Under the pieces are notes generated by a model. That model did not search any database and was not told where the DNA came from. It saw nothing but the letters and a program-made list of their open reading frames with translations. Below, piece by piece: positions 44,608 through 54,270 of a stretch of 64,000 nt of DNA. Source of the stretch: JAGQYP01 sp041392305 (lineage in GTDB: Bacteria > Bacteroidota > Bacteroidia > Flavobacteriales_D > Crocinitomicaceae); contig JAWKMJ010000019.1 of NCBI GenBank assembly GCA_041392305.1, positions 8,742 through 72,741 of the forward strand, given 5' to 3'. Each line of letters starts with the position of its first letter. The first letter of the stretch is position 1. Both the position numbers and the translations under genes were made by a program.

Positions 44608-45926
44608 TATCTGACTAAATTTATGGTTCCTCTATATGGATCGGGGTGTGCAGGATCCTTAAAATCGATATAATAAAAATATGCGCCAGGACTCAGTTCA
44701 TTTCCATTTTTACTCGTCCCATTCCACCATTTTGATTGGGGATATCCATTTGAGCGAAAAACAACTGTTCCCCATCGATTATAAATGATAATTTCACAAT
44801 TTGGGTATTGATCAGCAGTCACAATCTCCCAAGTATCATTGACCCCATCTCCATTCGGAGTAAACGTATCTGGTATCTTGAGTTGTGGGTCTACTGTTAT
44901 GGTTACACTATCCGTATCACTGCATCCATTTACTGTATCTGTGATAGTCATAAAATAGGTTGTTGTGGAATTTGGGGAAGCAACTGGATTAATAATGGAT
45001 GAGTTATTAAGTGTAATATCCGGAGTCCAAGAAACCGTATAATTGGTACTATTTGTAGACCCATTTAAATTGGTAGATTCTCCATCAAGAATCGTTTGAC
45101 TCACCCCTGCATCAAGAGTCAATTCTAAAACACTAAACAAAATTGAATCATTAGGCGATGTGCCCCCACATACCGAATCACAAACTGTATAAACTCCTAT
45201 GTAGTCCCCATCATTAATCAGATTGGTTTGAAATGTATCCACACTTGTTACTGCAATTACAGTTCCGTTTTGAGTCCAGTTAAAAGTTGAATCCAATATG
45301 CAATCGCTAGATCTAGTTGCAGTCAGAGTAACGAGATCACCTTTACAGATATTAGTAGTTAAAGTAGTCAAGGCAATCGAAGGAGTAGGCCGAATCACAC
45401 TTGGCCCTGACACAGTAATATCAAAAGTTGCTTCACCAGGGGCAGTCACTCCTGCACCAAAATCAATCCCGTCTACAATAATGTAATACATTGTGTTCGG
45501 GTTAAGATTATTTGTACTAATAGAAAAAGTAGTAGCTGCATTGGTATTGTGAGTATTCCCACAATTAATGACTTCGCTATAAGTGGAAGGGACGCAAGGA
45601 GTTCCCATCTCATAAACTGCTATTTCAATGTCCTCCGCTCTACCTAAAGCCACATCATTATAAACAATATTATCTAGAGTAACATTAGCAATCCCTCCAA
45701 CATCATTCGTGAAAAATTTGAACCAAATACTATTGTTTGCAATTAAACAGGCAAATAATTGAGTGTCTTCACACCCGGCACATGTTTGGGCCGTAGCCCC
45801 AATGTTGGTTGCATTTACAGGAGTGTTTGGACACAGATAAGTTGCGTTGGAACAGTTATCATTTACGGGCTGAGAATAACTCAGACAGCTGAATATCAAT
45901 ATTGTAATTGCTAGTACTAGTTTCAT
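44607..45926 (-). CDS. T9SS type B sorting-domain protein with PKD-like domains
   Basis: 439 residues: a signal peptide, a Cys-rich N-terminal domain (NDNCSNATYLCPN, CAGCEDTQLFAC, NNSIWFKFFTND) as in many Flavobacteriales surface proteins, Ig/PKD-like modules (about 180-350) and a CHU_C domain (FTPNGDGVNDTWEI, IIYNRWGTVVF). It should be secreted by the T9SS, with the PorP/SprF overlapping its 3' end as partner. The N-terminal domain may bind a ligand, but none can be named. Confidence 0.9.
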   Translation of the reverse strand: MKLVLAITILIFSCLSYSQPVNDNCSNATYLCPNTPVNATNIGATAQTCAGCEDTQLFACLIANNSIWFKFFTNDVGGIANVTLDNIVYNDVALGRAEDIEIAVYEMGTPCVPSTYSEVINCGNTHNTNAATTFSISTNNLNPNTMYYIIVDGIDFGAGVTAPGEATFDITVSGPSVIRPTPSIALTTLTTNICKGDLVTLTATRSSDCILDSTFNWTQNGTVIAVTSVDTFQTNLINDGDYIGVYTVCDSVCGGTSPNDSILFSVLELTLDAGVSQTILDGESTNLNGSTNSTNYTVSWTPDITLNNSSIINPVASPNSTTTYFMTITDTVNGCSDTDSVTITVDPQLKIPDTFTPNGDGVNDTWEIVTADQYPNCEIIIYNRWGTVVFRSNGYPQSKWWNGTSKNGNELSPGAYFYYIDFKDPAHPDPYRGTINLVR

Positions 45927-46034
45927 TCAGACCTTTAGTTGCCTTATAAATATACGTAAAGCTATACGCAAAAGAAAAAAGAATGTTCGATTTCTTAATT
46001 ATTTGTTAAAACTTATATTTTAATAACTTTTTCA

Positions 46035-46042
46035 TAAGTTTG
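46035..46042 (+). promoter_or_regulatory. -7 promoter box (TAAGTTTG) of the Ig-repeat barrel gene
   Basis: A perfect TAnnTTTG, 9 nt before an ATG at 46052 and 39 nt before the ATG at 46082. Confidence 0.58.
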
Positions 46043-46081
46043 GTATAATAAATGCGCTACTCCGGTATTAAATTATTGATT

Positions 46082-49000
46082 ATGAAACGTTCAATTCTAC
46101 TTATACTCACAATACTCAGCCTCAATATTGCCTTTAATCAAAACTCAAAAGTTGTTTATGATTCCGATTCTAGATGGTTTCTTAGTTTTGGTGGTGGAGT
46201 AGCCTGGCATACGACAGATGTAAAAACAAAAATCAAATTTGGTTTCACCGGAGAGATTGGATATAGCTTTTTCATGAAACCTGCTAGTCCTATTTCGCTA
46301 GATTTAGGCTTTAGATATTTAACAGGAGTATACGAAGGACAGAATTACGATTTTCATAATGGTTTAGGGCAAAACATTGCCTTAAATGGCGAGATGGATA
46401 CTTCTGTTAATTATGCGGCTGGTCCGGGTCGTGTTCCATTGAATTTTAGGTCTACAGTACATGATATTTCACTCGAATTGCAATTAAATACTAACAGGCT
46501 ACGTGAGCGCACCGGAATAAATTTATTTTTATTTGGGTCAATTGGATTTTCATTTTATCGAACTCTTGGGAATCTCACTCAATTTGATGTGCCGTCACAA
46601 TCTTATGTGATGTATGATTACGAAACACTTTATGCCAATAGTAATCAGGAGTTTACGAAAAGCAATATTAAAGGACTGTTGGATGACACTTACGAATCTG
46701 CGCTTGAAGGCTCCTCTTTGACAAAAGGCAAGATCAATTCCAAATTGACACCAAGTATTGGAGCGGGATTCAGTTACCAAATTGCTCCTCGAATTGCAAT
46801 AGGTCTTGAACATAGAACGACTTTTACTCTAAACGATCTTTTTGACGGAAACAGATTCAATCAGGATAATTCTGTTTCTACTAACAAAGACCTTTATCAC
46901 TACACTGGCGCGTTCATCCGCTTCCATTTAAAAAGTGGAAAAGCTAAAGTTACGCCAGAAGGGAATAATTCATTGAATCAAATCAACAATTACAATTCTA
47001 ATCCAATAAAGCCTGAAGTTGATATTTTTGATCCGGCAGATAATCCGTACACAACCGATTTCCCTTCATTTACGATAAAAGCGGTTGTATTGAACGTAAG
47101 TGATCGTTCTCAAGTAACTTTCAAACAAAATGGTGCAGTAAACAACAATTTCACCTTTGATCCAAGTACTCATAGATTTGAATCTAATGTAAGTTTAAAT
47201 CCAGGACAAAACGTGTTTGAAGTTAGAGGAACAAATTCGGCAGGAACCGATGCTGAAAACAGAATCATTGTTTTGGAATCAGAAGAAAAGCAACCTCCAA
47301 TTGTCAACTTCAATAATCCCTCCTATTCTCCATACACTACTACAAATGGAACGTTTCAAATGTCTGCAACGGTCTTAAATGTAGAAGATCCAAACAAAGT
47401 TACGGTTGAGTTAAATGGACAATCTCTCACGAACTTTACTTTTAACCCGACTACGGATGTGCTCACTTGTCCTTTGAATTTGAATGGAGGCCCTAACACA
47501 GTTAGAGTTACAGGTACCAATGATGTTGGCACTGATTCAAAGGAAACCGTAATTGTCTATGAAGTAGTTGAGCAAGCCCAGCCCCCTATTGTCAATTTTG
47601 TTGTCCCAGGATTGAATCCTTATACTACTCAAAGTAGTAGTATGAATGTTCAAGCATCGGTATTGAATGTTGATGATCAGAATAATATTGGGGTTAAAAT
47701 AAATGGACAATCAACAGCTAACTTTAATTGGAACCCAACCACTCATACAGTAGATCTGGGTGTGAATTTAAATGAAGGGAATAATGTGATTGAAGTGTCT
47801 GGAACCAACGCTGTTGGTTATGATTCAAAATCAACAGTTATCATTAAAAAGACTGAAACCGAATTGCCTCCAGTGGTAAGTTTTATTGATCCCAATATAA
47901 ATCCAAAAACAGTATTTGCTGCACCATATAACCTCGTAGTACGAGTGGAAAATGTTCAATCGAATAATCAAATTGAACTTAAAATCAACGGTTTACCTAC
48001 GACCAATTTCAATTATGTTGCCTCATCCAAATTGATGACCTTTCATACTACATTAATTGGAGGAGCAAATATTTTCGAAGTCACTGCAACAAACAATGCT
48101 GGTCAAGATTCAAAAAATACCACAATCATACTTAAGGAAGAGAATTTGACACAACCTCCAATAGTAACTTTCACTAACCCAGGAATTAACCCAATTACGG
48201 TAAACAGCAGTTTATTTAATGTGGCTGGAACTGTTTTAAATGTCGATAATTCAAGTCAAATCCAAGTACTTGTAAATGGGAATACATTCAGCAGTTTCAC
48301 TTTTAATGCAATTACAAAAGTGATTAGTTTTCCAACCTCATTAATGATGGGCAATAACGTTATACAAATAACTGCAACAAACAATGCGGGTACTGATTCC
48401 AAGCAAACAATCATCAATTACGAACAAATCGTCCAAGGGAATCCACCAATTGTTACTATCACAAGTCCATTTGTGAACCCTTACAGCGTAAACGTGAATC
48501 ATCATTTGGTTACGGCAACAGTGTTAAATGTAGATAGCAAATCACAGATTCAAGTTAGAAGGAATGGAATGGTAATCAGTCAGTATTTATATTCTTTTGA
48601 TATTAATTCAAAGCAATTAGTTTTTAACGCAACTTTAAGTCAAGGAAATAATATTTTTGAAATTTCCGCGGCAAATTCTTTTGGTAGCGATATGAAAACT
48701 ACTATGATTGTTTACAATCCTGTAGTAGCACCTTGCAATAAGCCAATCATTTCTTTTCAGAAGCCAGGATCAAATCCACAAACCGTTTCAACAGCTTCTT
48801 ATGAGATTCGGGCTCAGTTGCTTAATGTCGCTAGTTCGCAAAATATTACTTTAAGAGTAAATGGGAATATAGTTTCTTCCTTTAGCTTTAATACAGCTAC
48901 AAAAATATTGACGAAAAACTTGAATTTAAACCCTGGAACCAATGTCATCCAGATTGAAGCAACGAATACTTGCGGTGGCTCATCCATTACAACCTTCCTG

Positions 49001-50425
49001 AATTATGATCAACCAAACAACCCTTGTATTCCTCCGGTAATTTCTCCCATCAGCCCGAATATCTCGAATTATTCAAGTTTAAGTAAATATGTTACTGTTC
49101 AAGCAAGTGTTACCCAAGTCCTAAATAGTTCGAATTTAAGTTTAAAACTCAATGGTCAAAACGTGAATTTCACATTTGATAATGCAACAAAAATGCTTAT
49201 TGGGAATTTGACTTTAAATACAGGAAACAACAGTGTAGTGGTATCCGCAAATAATGGTTGTGGAGTTGCAAATTACACCTGGAACATTTATCACAGTCCT
49301 TGCTCACAACCATCAATTGTTATGAACAACCCAACTGTGACAACTACTACTGTTTCTAATCCTAGCTTTGTTGTAAGCGCGGTAATTTCTGAAATACAGA
49401 ATTCAAATAATATTCAATTCAGAAAAAATGGACAAAATATTAATTTCATTTACAACTCGATCACCAATTCATTTAATTCAACGGTGAATTTGTCCAATGG
49501 TGTGAATAATTTCGAGCTAGTTGCTCAAAACCAATGTGGAAATGATACGAAACAGTTTTCAGTAACATACAATCCAATTCAAACAATAAATCCACCAGAA
49601 GTAGATATTACGAACCCAAATGTTTCACCATACAATACTTCTAATAGCGGAATGACAATAAAAGCAATTATCGACAATGTTGCTTCTGCTTCTCAAATTA
49701 CCGTGATTTTCAATGGAATGACAGTATCCAACTTTAATTACAGTCCAACAAGTGGCATATTGACTTTCTATACTGGTTTACAAAACGGAAACAATACCGT
49801 AAAAATCACAGCGGTAAATCAAGCTGGTAGCGATATGGATCAAGCCACTATTATTTACAATCCACCTGTGACAATAGATCCGCCCCAAGTTGTATTCACA
49901 AGTCCGACATCAAGTCCAAAACTGGTTGCTGGAAAGGATTATACGGTAAAAGGATTTGTAAGAAATGTTACCAGTTCGAGTCAGGTAATTTTTAAAGTCA
50001 ATGGGCAAACGATTACTAATTATCAAAGAAACTTTACTACGGGTCGAATGGAGTTTAGCTTGGAACTTAAATTGAGCAATGCGAATAATTTGTTCAATGT
50101 AAATGTAACAGGAACAAATCAGGCAGGTACGCATTCTGATTACAGAATTGTGCAATACGATCTTGGATCCAATCCAATGGGAGTTCCTGGTTCGAATGGT
50201 GGTGGAAGCAACATGAACATCAATAAATCTAATGGAAGTAATTCGAAATTTAATCCGAACAATTCCAACGGATCAAACAAATCGGGTGGATCCAATGATG
50301 TAAACAATGGTGGGAATAACAAATCCTCTACCCCTGTAAAAAATGTGAATACAAAGCCAGTTAACGGGGGTTCTAATAAGAATCAAAACAATACAAACAT
50401 TAAAACTACAAACATAAAAATGTAG
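46082..50425 (+). CDS. Outer-membrane beta-barrel-like protein with eleven Ig-like repeats
   Basis: About 1,447 residues from the ATG at 46082, which gives a clean signal peptide (MKRSILLILTILSLNIAF); an in-frame ATG at 46052 would add ten residues. Residues about 20-290 look like an outer-membrane barrel (FLSFGGGVAW, GEIGYSFFMK, IALGLEHR-type strands). Eleven repeats of about 95 residues follow (about 311-1,358), each starting PPxVxFxxP, with a VLNVxxxxQ core, an NGxxxxNFxFN turn, and ATNxxGxDSK near the end. The last 90 residues are Asn/Gly/Ser/Lys-rich. No T9SS sorting domain is seen. Function unknown; an anchored surface stalk is plausible. Confidence 0.82.
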   Translation: MKRSILLILTILSLNIAFNQNSKVVYDSDSRWFLSFGGGVAWHTTDVKTKIKFGFTGEIGYSFFMKPASPISLDLGFRYLTGVYEGQNYDFHNGLGQNIALNGEMDTSVNYAAGPGRVPLNFRSTVHDISLELQLNTNRLRERTGINLFLFGSIGFSFYRTLGNLTQFDVPSQSYVMYDYETLYANSNQEFTKSNIKGLLDDTYESALEGSSLTKGKINSKLTPSIGAGFSYQIAPRIAIGLEHRTTFTLNDLFDGNRFNQDNSVSTNKDLYHYTGAFIRFHLKSGKAKVTPEGNNSLNQINNYNSNPIKPEVDIFDPADNPYTTDFPSFTIKAVVLNVSDRSQVTFKQNGAVNNNFTFDPSTHRFESNVSLNPGQNVFEVRGTNSAGTDAENRIIVLESEEKQPPIVNFNNPSYSPYTTTNGTFQMSATVLNVEDPNKVTVELNGQSLTNFTFNPTTDVLTCPLNLNGGPNTVRVTGTNDVGTDSKETVIVYEVVEQAQPPIVNFVVPGLNPYTTQSSSMNVQASVLNVDDQNNIGVKINGQSTANFNWNPTTHTVDLGVNLNEGNNVIEVSGTNAVGYDSKSTVIIKKTETELPPVVSFIDPNINPKTVFAAPYNLVVRVENVQSNNQIELKINGLPTTNFNYVASSKLMTFHTTLIGGANIFEVTATNNAGQDSKNTTIILKEENLTQPPIVTFTNPGINPITVNSSLFNVAGTVLNVDNSSQIQVLVNGNTFSSFTFNAITKVISFPTSLMMGNNVIQITATNNAGTDSKQTIINYEQIVQGNPPIVTITSPFVNPYSVNVNHHLVTATVLNVDSKSQIQVRRNGMVISQYLYSFDINSKQLVFNATLSQGNNIFEISAANSFGSDMKTTMIVYNPVVAPCNKPIISFQKPGSNPQTVSTASYEIRAQLLNVASSQNITLRVNGNIVSSFSFNTATKILTKNLNLNPGTNVIQIEATNTCGGSSITTFLNYDQPNNPCIPPVISPISPNISNYSSLSKYVTVQASVTQVLNSSNLSLKLNGQNVNFTFDNATKMLIGNLTLNTGNNSVVVSANNGCGVANYTWNIYHSPCSQPSIVMNNPTVTTTTVSNPSFVVSAVISEIQNSNNIQFRKNGQNINFIYNSITNSFNSTVNLSNGVNNFELVAQNQCGNDTKQFSVTYNPIQTINPPEVDITNPNVSPYNTSNSGMTIKAIIDNVASASQITVIFNGMTVSNFNYSPTSGILTFYTGLQNGNNTVKITAVNQAGSDMDQATIIYNPPVTIDPPQVVFTSPTSSPKLVAGKDYTVKGFVRNVTSSSQVIFKVNGQTITNYQRNFTTGRMEFSLELKLSNANNLFNVNVTGTNQAGTHSDYRIVQYDLGSNPMGVPGSNGGGSNMNINKSNGSNSKFNPNNSNGSNKSGGSNDVNNGGNNKSSTPVKNVNTKPVNGGSNKNQNNTNIKTTNIKM

Positions 50426-50446
50426 TTTCGAATTCCACTTTATTTC

Positions 50447-50472
50447 ACGGTCTATCTTTTCAGGTAGACCGT
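50447..50472 (+). terminator. Terminator inside the 3' end of the convergent gene
   Basis: A 10-bp stem ACGGTCTATC / GGTAGACCGT (one G-T pair) with loop TTTTCA, followed by eight Ts. It serves the plus-strand repeat gene but overlaps the last codons and stop of the minus-strand gene ending at 50452. Confidence 0.85.
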
Positions 50473-52980
50473 TTTTTTTGAGCTCTGTTTCCGTCCATCG
50501 TCTCCAATAACTTTTAAAAACAAAATATAAATTCCAGAATTACATAAGTTTTGATTCTGATCCCTTCCATCCCAAAAAACCAATTTTTCTCCACTGATAT
50601 ATTCTCCATGAATCGGAAAAGCTACAACTTGACCCGCCATATTATATATTGATAAATGAACAACAGAAGGAAACTCCAGTGAAATAGAAATTGCCAAATT
50701 GTCTTTGTCACCATCATTGTTGGGTGTGATATAATCCGGTTGAATTTCAAATCCCAAATCAGATTCAAAATTCAGGTGCTGAGAATTTTCGTACCCTGGA
50801 GTACCAAAATTCGTATGGCCGCTTGCTGTATTCCAGTTTTCCGTATCCATTGAGCTCCCTTCAAAAGCAATTCTTTCTAAGGATTTATTTTCTGTTGATT
50901 CGAGTAAAGGATAGTGCATGTTTTCATTATAATGCACTTCATCCAGAATTAAATCCTGATCATTGAGCAACACGACAGCTCCAGCATCATTAGGATAAGA
51001 AGGCAAAACTGGAATATTAATGAATTTTCGATTTTTATCCGTTTCAAAAACGTTTTTAACCCAGTTTGAATCTTTGCTTATCAGCACATAATCCCCTGAA
51101 TTTAAAAGATATTTAGATGATATGACCCTTTTTCGGTTGGCAAGGGTATCATTTTCTCTGTTTGAGAGAAACAAATTAGATAAATCCAACACATGAGAAC
51201 TCAAATTATACAGTTCAATGAAATCGGTTCCTCCACTTACTGGGTCAAATAAAATTTCATTGATGATTAGATCATTTGAATCTGCAAAAAACGGCGCTTC
51301 AAATTGAATAACTGTGTCCAACTGATTTCCAAAACAATCGATCAAATTTGAAATTTCTACTATTACTTGATCGCCTGGTAAGACGCTTTGACCCAAGTTT
51401 AATTGAAGTATTTCCTCATCCACCAGAAAAGAAACCAAATAAAAATTGGAAGTAATAATGGCGTTGCTCATTCCAGTAGCCAGAGGTTTGTTGAATTCCA
51501 ATTCCAATAAGTTGGGGTGAGGAAGATTCCAATCTAGAACTGTAAAATCTATATTCCACGGTGAAAATGAATGTGAATTGAACTGACCAGGTGTTCCTCC
51601 AAGCGAATCCAGACTAGAAAGCCAGTTTTCCTGACCACAAAAAATACCTAATTCCGCTTTTTCTAACGCATATCCCCCATCATCCTTATCATTATCGTGC
51701 CAGTCATTTTGATAGTGAACAGAATCAACCAACAGAGAATCAAGATTCAGTATTGCCACCCAATCCGCTGAATTATTTAGAGAAGGCAATTCACAGTAAA
51801 TCTGAGTAATGAGAGCAAATGAATCCACACACGTCTCTGGCACCAGCAAAACATAGGCGTCTGGGTAAAGAAAATAATTGGTGTCGATTTCAATGGTATC
51901 TGATAAATCTGCCAGAAGTAAATCATTGAGATTAATAATTTTTGAAGAATTATTGTGTATTTCCAGATACTCGCACTCCGGGAGTCCATGAGAGGGTGTG
52001 GGATCAGATTGAATCTCGGTAAATTCGAGATCATGCCAGCTTGGTACTTCTCCATAAACCAGTAGAAGTGAAGTATCCATATTTAAAATGTTGGCTTCAA
52101 AGTCTGATATGGAATCCAAGATGAATTGGGAAAATTGATCGTTGTTGAAAATAGTTGGAAAATGCAGTTGTAATTGACCTCCTACATAGGTAAAACTAGA
52201 AGGATTTTGAAGAGATGGATTATCAAGACTACAGTTGGCCAAATTTAGCTGAGTGGTATCAATGGATTCCGAAAAAGAAAGTTGAATGGTATTTGAATCT
52301 AGTACAGAAAAACTAGTCAATGAAGGTGGAATGGTGTCGTATTGAATTGGCCCGACATACACCTCATCAAAAAAGAAACTATGTGTATTGGAACTTGTAT
52401 AAAAACAATCCATAGCTAGAATATTTAAATCAAAGGCTGCCGTGTCGATGTAAGACCATTCATTTTCAAACTGATTTGTAGTTGGATTCCATAGATCAAG
52501 ACTTAAGTTGGAATTACTGTAGATAATTTTCATCTCTATTTCAAAGGCCGCCGCTACTCTTCCATCTAAACCACGAACCAATTCTAGGTCATTTCCATTA
52601 AATATTCCTCTGAGGGAAAGCGCATCATTTGAACCCGATTCCCCAATCTGGACATAGAGTGCATTTTGTGCATTTTGTACCTGAACCGAATCAGAAAAAA
52701 TAAACAGATTTAAACGATTATTACCGGATGGAGAGAATCCCAGGCGAATTTTTAGGCGAATTTCCGTTTCCGAATAATAAAAAAAGGAAGGCGGTAAATA
52801 AATTACTGAATGGCCTGCTTGTGATACATTCAAACCCAATTCTTCATTTTGAATTTGAAAGTCAGATGTTTGTCCTTCCCAAGGGACGGGGAATCCAGAG
52901 TTGTTTCCAAAATCTTCTTGAAACTGCGAAAAGGTGAAAATTCTAACCAATCCGCATAGTATTGTGACGAATATTCTCAT
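50452..52980 (-). CDS. Lamin-tail-domain exported protein with FlgD/CHU_C-like C-terminus
   Basis: 842 residues from the ATG at 52980 (MRIFVTILCGLVRIF, signal peptide); an upstream extension to 53166 would run through the asd promoter and is rejected. It has an N-terminal lectin-like region (about 20-215), a Big-like segment (IPPSLTSFSVLDSNTI), a lamin-tail domain near 340 (LEFTEIQSDPTP, LEIHNNSSKIINL) and a second near 590 (LIINEILFDPVSGGTDFIEL). The C-terminal end has YITPNNDGDKDNL and VFWDGRDQNQNLCNSGIY. T9SS secretion is likely. Divergent from asd. Confidence 0.85.
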   Translation of the reverse strand: MRIFVTILCGLVRIFTFSQFQEDFGNNSGFPVPWEGQTSDFQIQNEELGLNVSQAGHSVIYLPPSFFYYSETEIRLKIRLGFSPSGNNRLNLFIFSDSVQVQNAQNALYVQIGESGSNDALSLRGIFNGNDLELVRGLDGRVAAAFEIEMKIIYSNSNLSLDLWNPTTNQFENEWSYIDTAAFDLNILAMDCFYTSSNTHSFFFDEVYVGPIQYDTIPPSLTSFSVLDSNTIQLSFSESIDTTQLNLANCSLDNPSLQNPSSFTYVGGQLQLHFPTIFNNDQFSQFILDSISDFEANILNMDTSLLLVYGEVPSWHDLEFTEIQSDPTPSHGLPECEYLEIHNNSSKIINLNDLLLADLSDTIEIDTNYFLYPDAYVLLVPETCVDSFALITQIYCELPSLNNSADWVAILNLDSLLVDSVHYQNDWHDNDKDDGGYALEKAELGIFCGQENWLSSLDSLGGTPGQFNSHSFSPWNIDFTVLDWNLPHPNLLELEFNKPLATGMSNAIITSNFYLVSFLVDEEILQLNLGQSVLPGDQVIVEISNLIDCFGNQLDTVIQFEAPFFADSNDLIINEILFDPVSGGTDFIELYNLSSHVLDLSNLFLSNRENDTLANRKRVISSKYLLNSGDYVLISKDSNWVKNVFETDKNRKFINIPVLPSYPNDAGAVVLLNDQDLILDEVHYNENMHYPLLESTENKSLERIAFEGSSMDTENWNTASGHTNFGTPGYENSQHLNFESDLGFEIQPDYITPNNDGDKDNLAISISLEFPSVVHLSIYNMAGQVVAFPIHGEYISGEKLVFWDGRDQNQNLCNSGIYILFLKVIGDDGRKQSSKKTVYLKR

Positions 52981-53010
52981 GATCGATTTAAGTGGTTGAT
53001 GGAAATATAA

Positions 53011-53018
53011 TATTTTTG
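53011..53018 (+). promoter_or_regulatory. -7 promoter box (TATTTTTG) of asd
   Basis: A perfect TAnnTTTG, 15 nt before the asd ATG at 53034. Confidence 0.62.
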
Positions 53019-53033
53019 CGAAAAATTTATCAG

Positions 53034-54020
53034 ATGAAAATAGCCGTTGTAGGTGCAACCGGAATGGTAGGCACAGAAATGTTAAAAGTATTGGACGAAT
53101 ACCAAGTAGAAGTTTCAGAGTTAATTCCTGTAGCATCGGAGAAGAGCGTTGGAAAAACGCTTTCATTTAGAGGAAAAGCTTATCCAATAGTGAGTATGCA
53201 AACAGCGGTAGACATGCAACCCAACATTGCGATTTTCTCTGCCGGTGGATCCACTTCACTAGAATGGGCACCAAAATTTGCAGAAAAAGGTTGTACGGTT
53301 GTAGATAATTCTTCGGCCTGGAGAATGGATCCGGATAAAAAATTGATCGTTCCTGAAATCAATGGAGATCTTTTAAGGAAAGAAGATAAAATCATTGCCA
53401 ATCCAAACTGTTCGACCATTCAATTGGTGATGTGTTTGGCTCCTTTACACGAAAAATATGGCGTAAAAAGAGTAATTGTTTCTACCTATCAATCGGTTTC
53501 TGGTACCGGAAAAGCGGCCATCGACCAAATGAATGGAGAAAGAGCAGGAGAAAATGTTGAGAAAGTATATCCTTATGACATCGACATGAACTGTTTGCCG
53601 CACTGTGACTCATTCACTGAAAATGGCTACACGAAAGAAGAAATGAAATTAACCAACGAAACCAAAAAAATCGTTGATCCAAATATCAATGTTTCTGCTA
53701 CGGCGGTGCGCGTTCCAGTTTCTGGCGGACATTCAGAGGCAGTCAATATTGAATTCGAAAGAAAACCAGATTTAGCAGAAATTAGAAAGATTCTGCATGA
53801 AACAGAAGGTGTAGTGGTACAAGACAATCCCGACACCAATAGTTATCCCATGCCCAAATATGCAAAAGGAAAGAATGAGGTTTTCGTAGGTAGAATAAGG
53901 GAAGATTTCACTAATCCCAATACGGTAAACATGTGGATTGTAGCGGATAACCTAAGAAAAGGAGCGGCAACAAATGCGGTGCAAATTGCGAAGTATTTGA
54001 TGGAGAAGGGACTTGTTTAG
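53034..54020 (+). CDS. asd: Aspartate-semialdehyde dehydrogenase
   Basis: 328 residues from ATG 53034 (MKIAVVGATGMVGTEML). A NADPH-binding GATGMVG motif, the nucleophile in IIANPNCSTIQLV and the conserved His segment RVPVSGGHSEAVNIEF are present. It reduces aspartyl phosphate to aspartate semialdehyde for lysine, diaminopimelate, threonine and methionine synthesis. The upstream TTG at 52992 precedes the promoter box and is not the start. No operon partner follows; a 340-bp non-coding stretch comes next. Confidence 0.97.
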   Translation: MKIAVVGATGMVGTEMLKVLDEYQVEVSELIPVASEKSVGKTLSFRGKAYPIVSMQTAVDMQPNIAIFSAGGSTSLEWAPKFAEKGCTVVDNSSAWRMDPDKKLIVPEINGDLLRKEDKIIANPNCSTIQLVMCLAPLHEKYGVKRVIVSTYQSVSGTGKAAIDQMNGERAGENVEKVYPYDIDMNCLPHCDSFTENGYTKEEMKLTNETKKIVDPNINVSATAVRVPVSGGHSEAVNIEFERKPDLAEIRKILHETEGVVVQDNPDTNSYPMPKYAKGKNEVFVGRIREDFTNPNTVNMWIVADNLRKGAATNAVQIAKYLMEKGLV

Positions 54021-54096
54021 AAGAACAGAGGTACAGGGTTTTGATTTTAGGACTTTACGATTTTATGATGTTATAAAAACTGGTCAACGGTCACAA

Positions 54097-54130
54097 GGAA
54101 CTTGGAACTTGGAACTTGGAACTTGGAACT
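54097..54130. repeat. Perfect 7-bp tandem repeat (GGAACTT)4.9
   Basis: Four complete GGAACTT units plus six bases of a fifth, perfect throughout, downstream of asd. Slippage-prone; copy number may vary between strains. Confidence 0.92.
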
Positions 54131-54270
54131 AAAAAAACAAAAAAGACAGCCCTACGCTTAGAACTGTCCCTTTAAAATTATACACGAAAAAAACTACTCT
54201 GATAGGGTAAATGCCAAAAGCGTGCCAAACTTATCAGAATGAGAATGAGTGTGTAGAATGAGGCGGGTTA

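Noticed and set aside
52981..53166. 62-residue N-terminal extension of the lamin-tail protein
   Set aside because: It runs antisense through the asd promoter and start; the ATG at 52980 gives a proper signal peptide.
54131..54180. Hairpin GACAG/CTGTC with flanking A and T runs as a confident terminator of asd
   Set aside because: The stem has only 5 bp and a 14-nt loop; mentioned as a possibility inside the non-coding stretch but not listed as a terminator.
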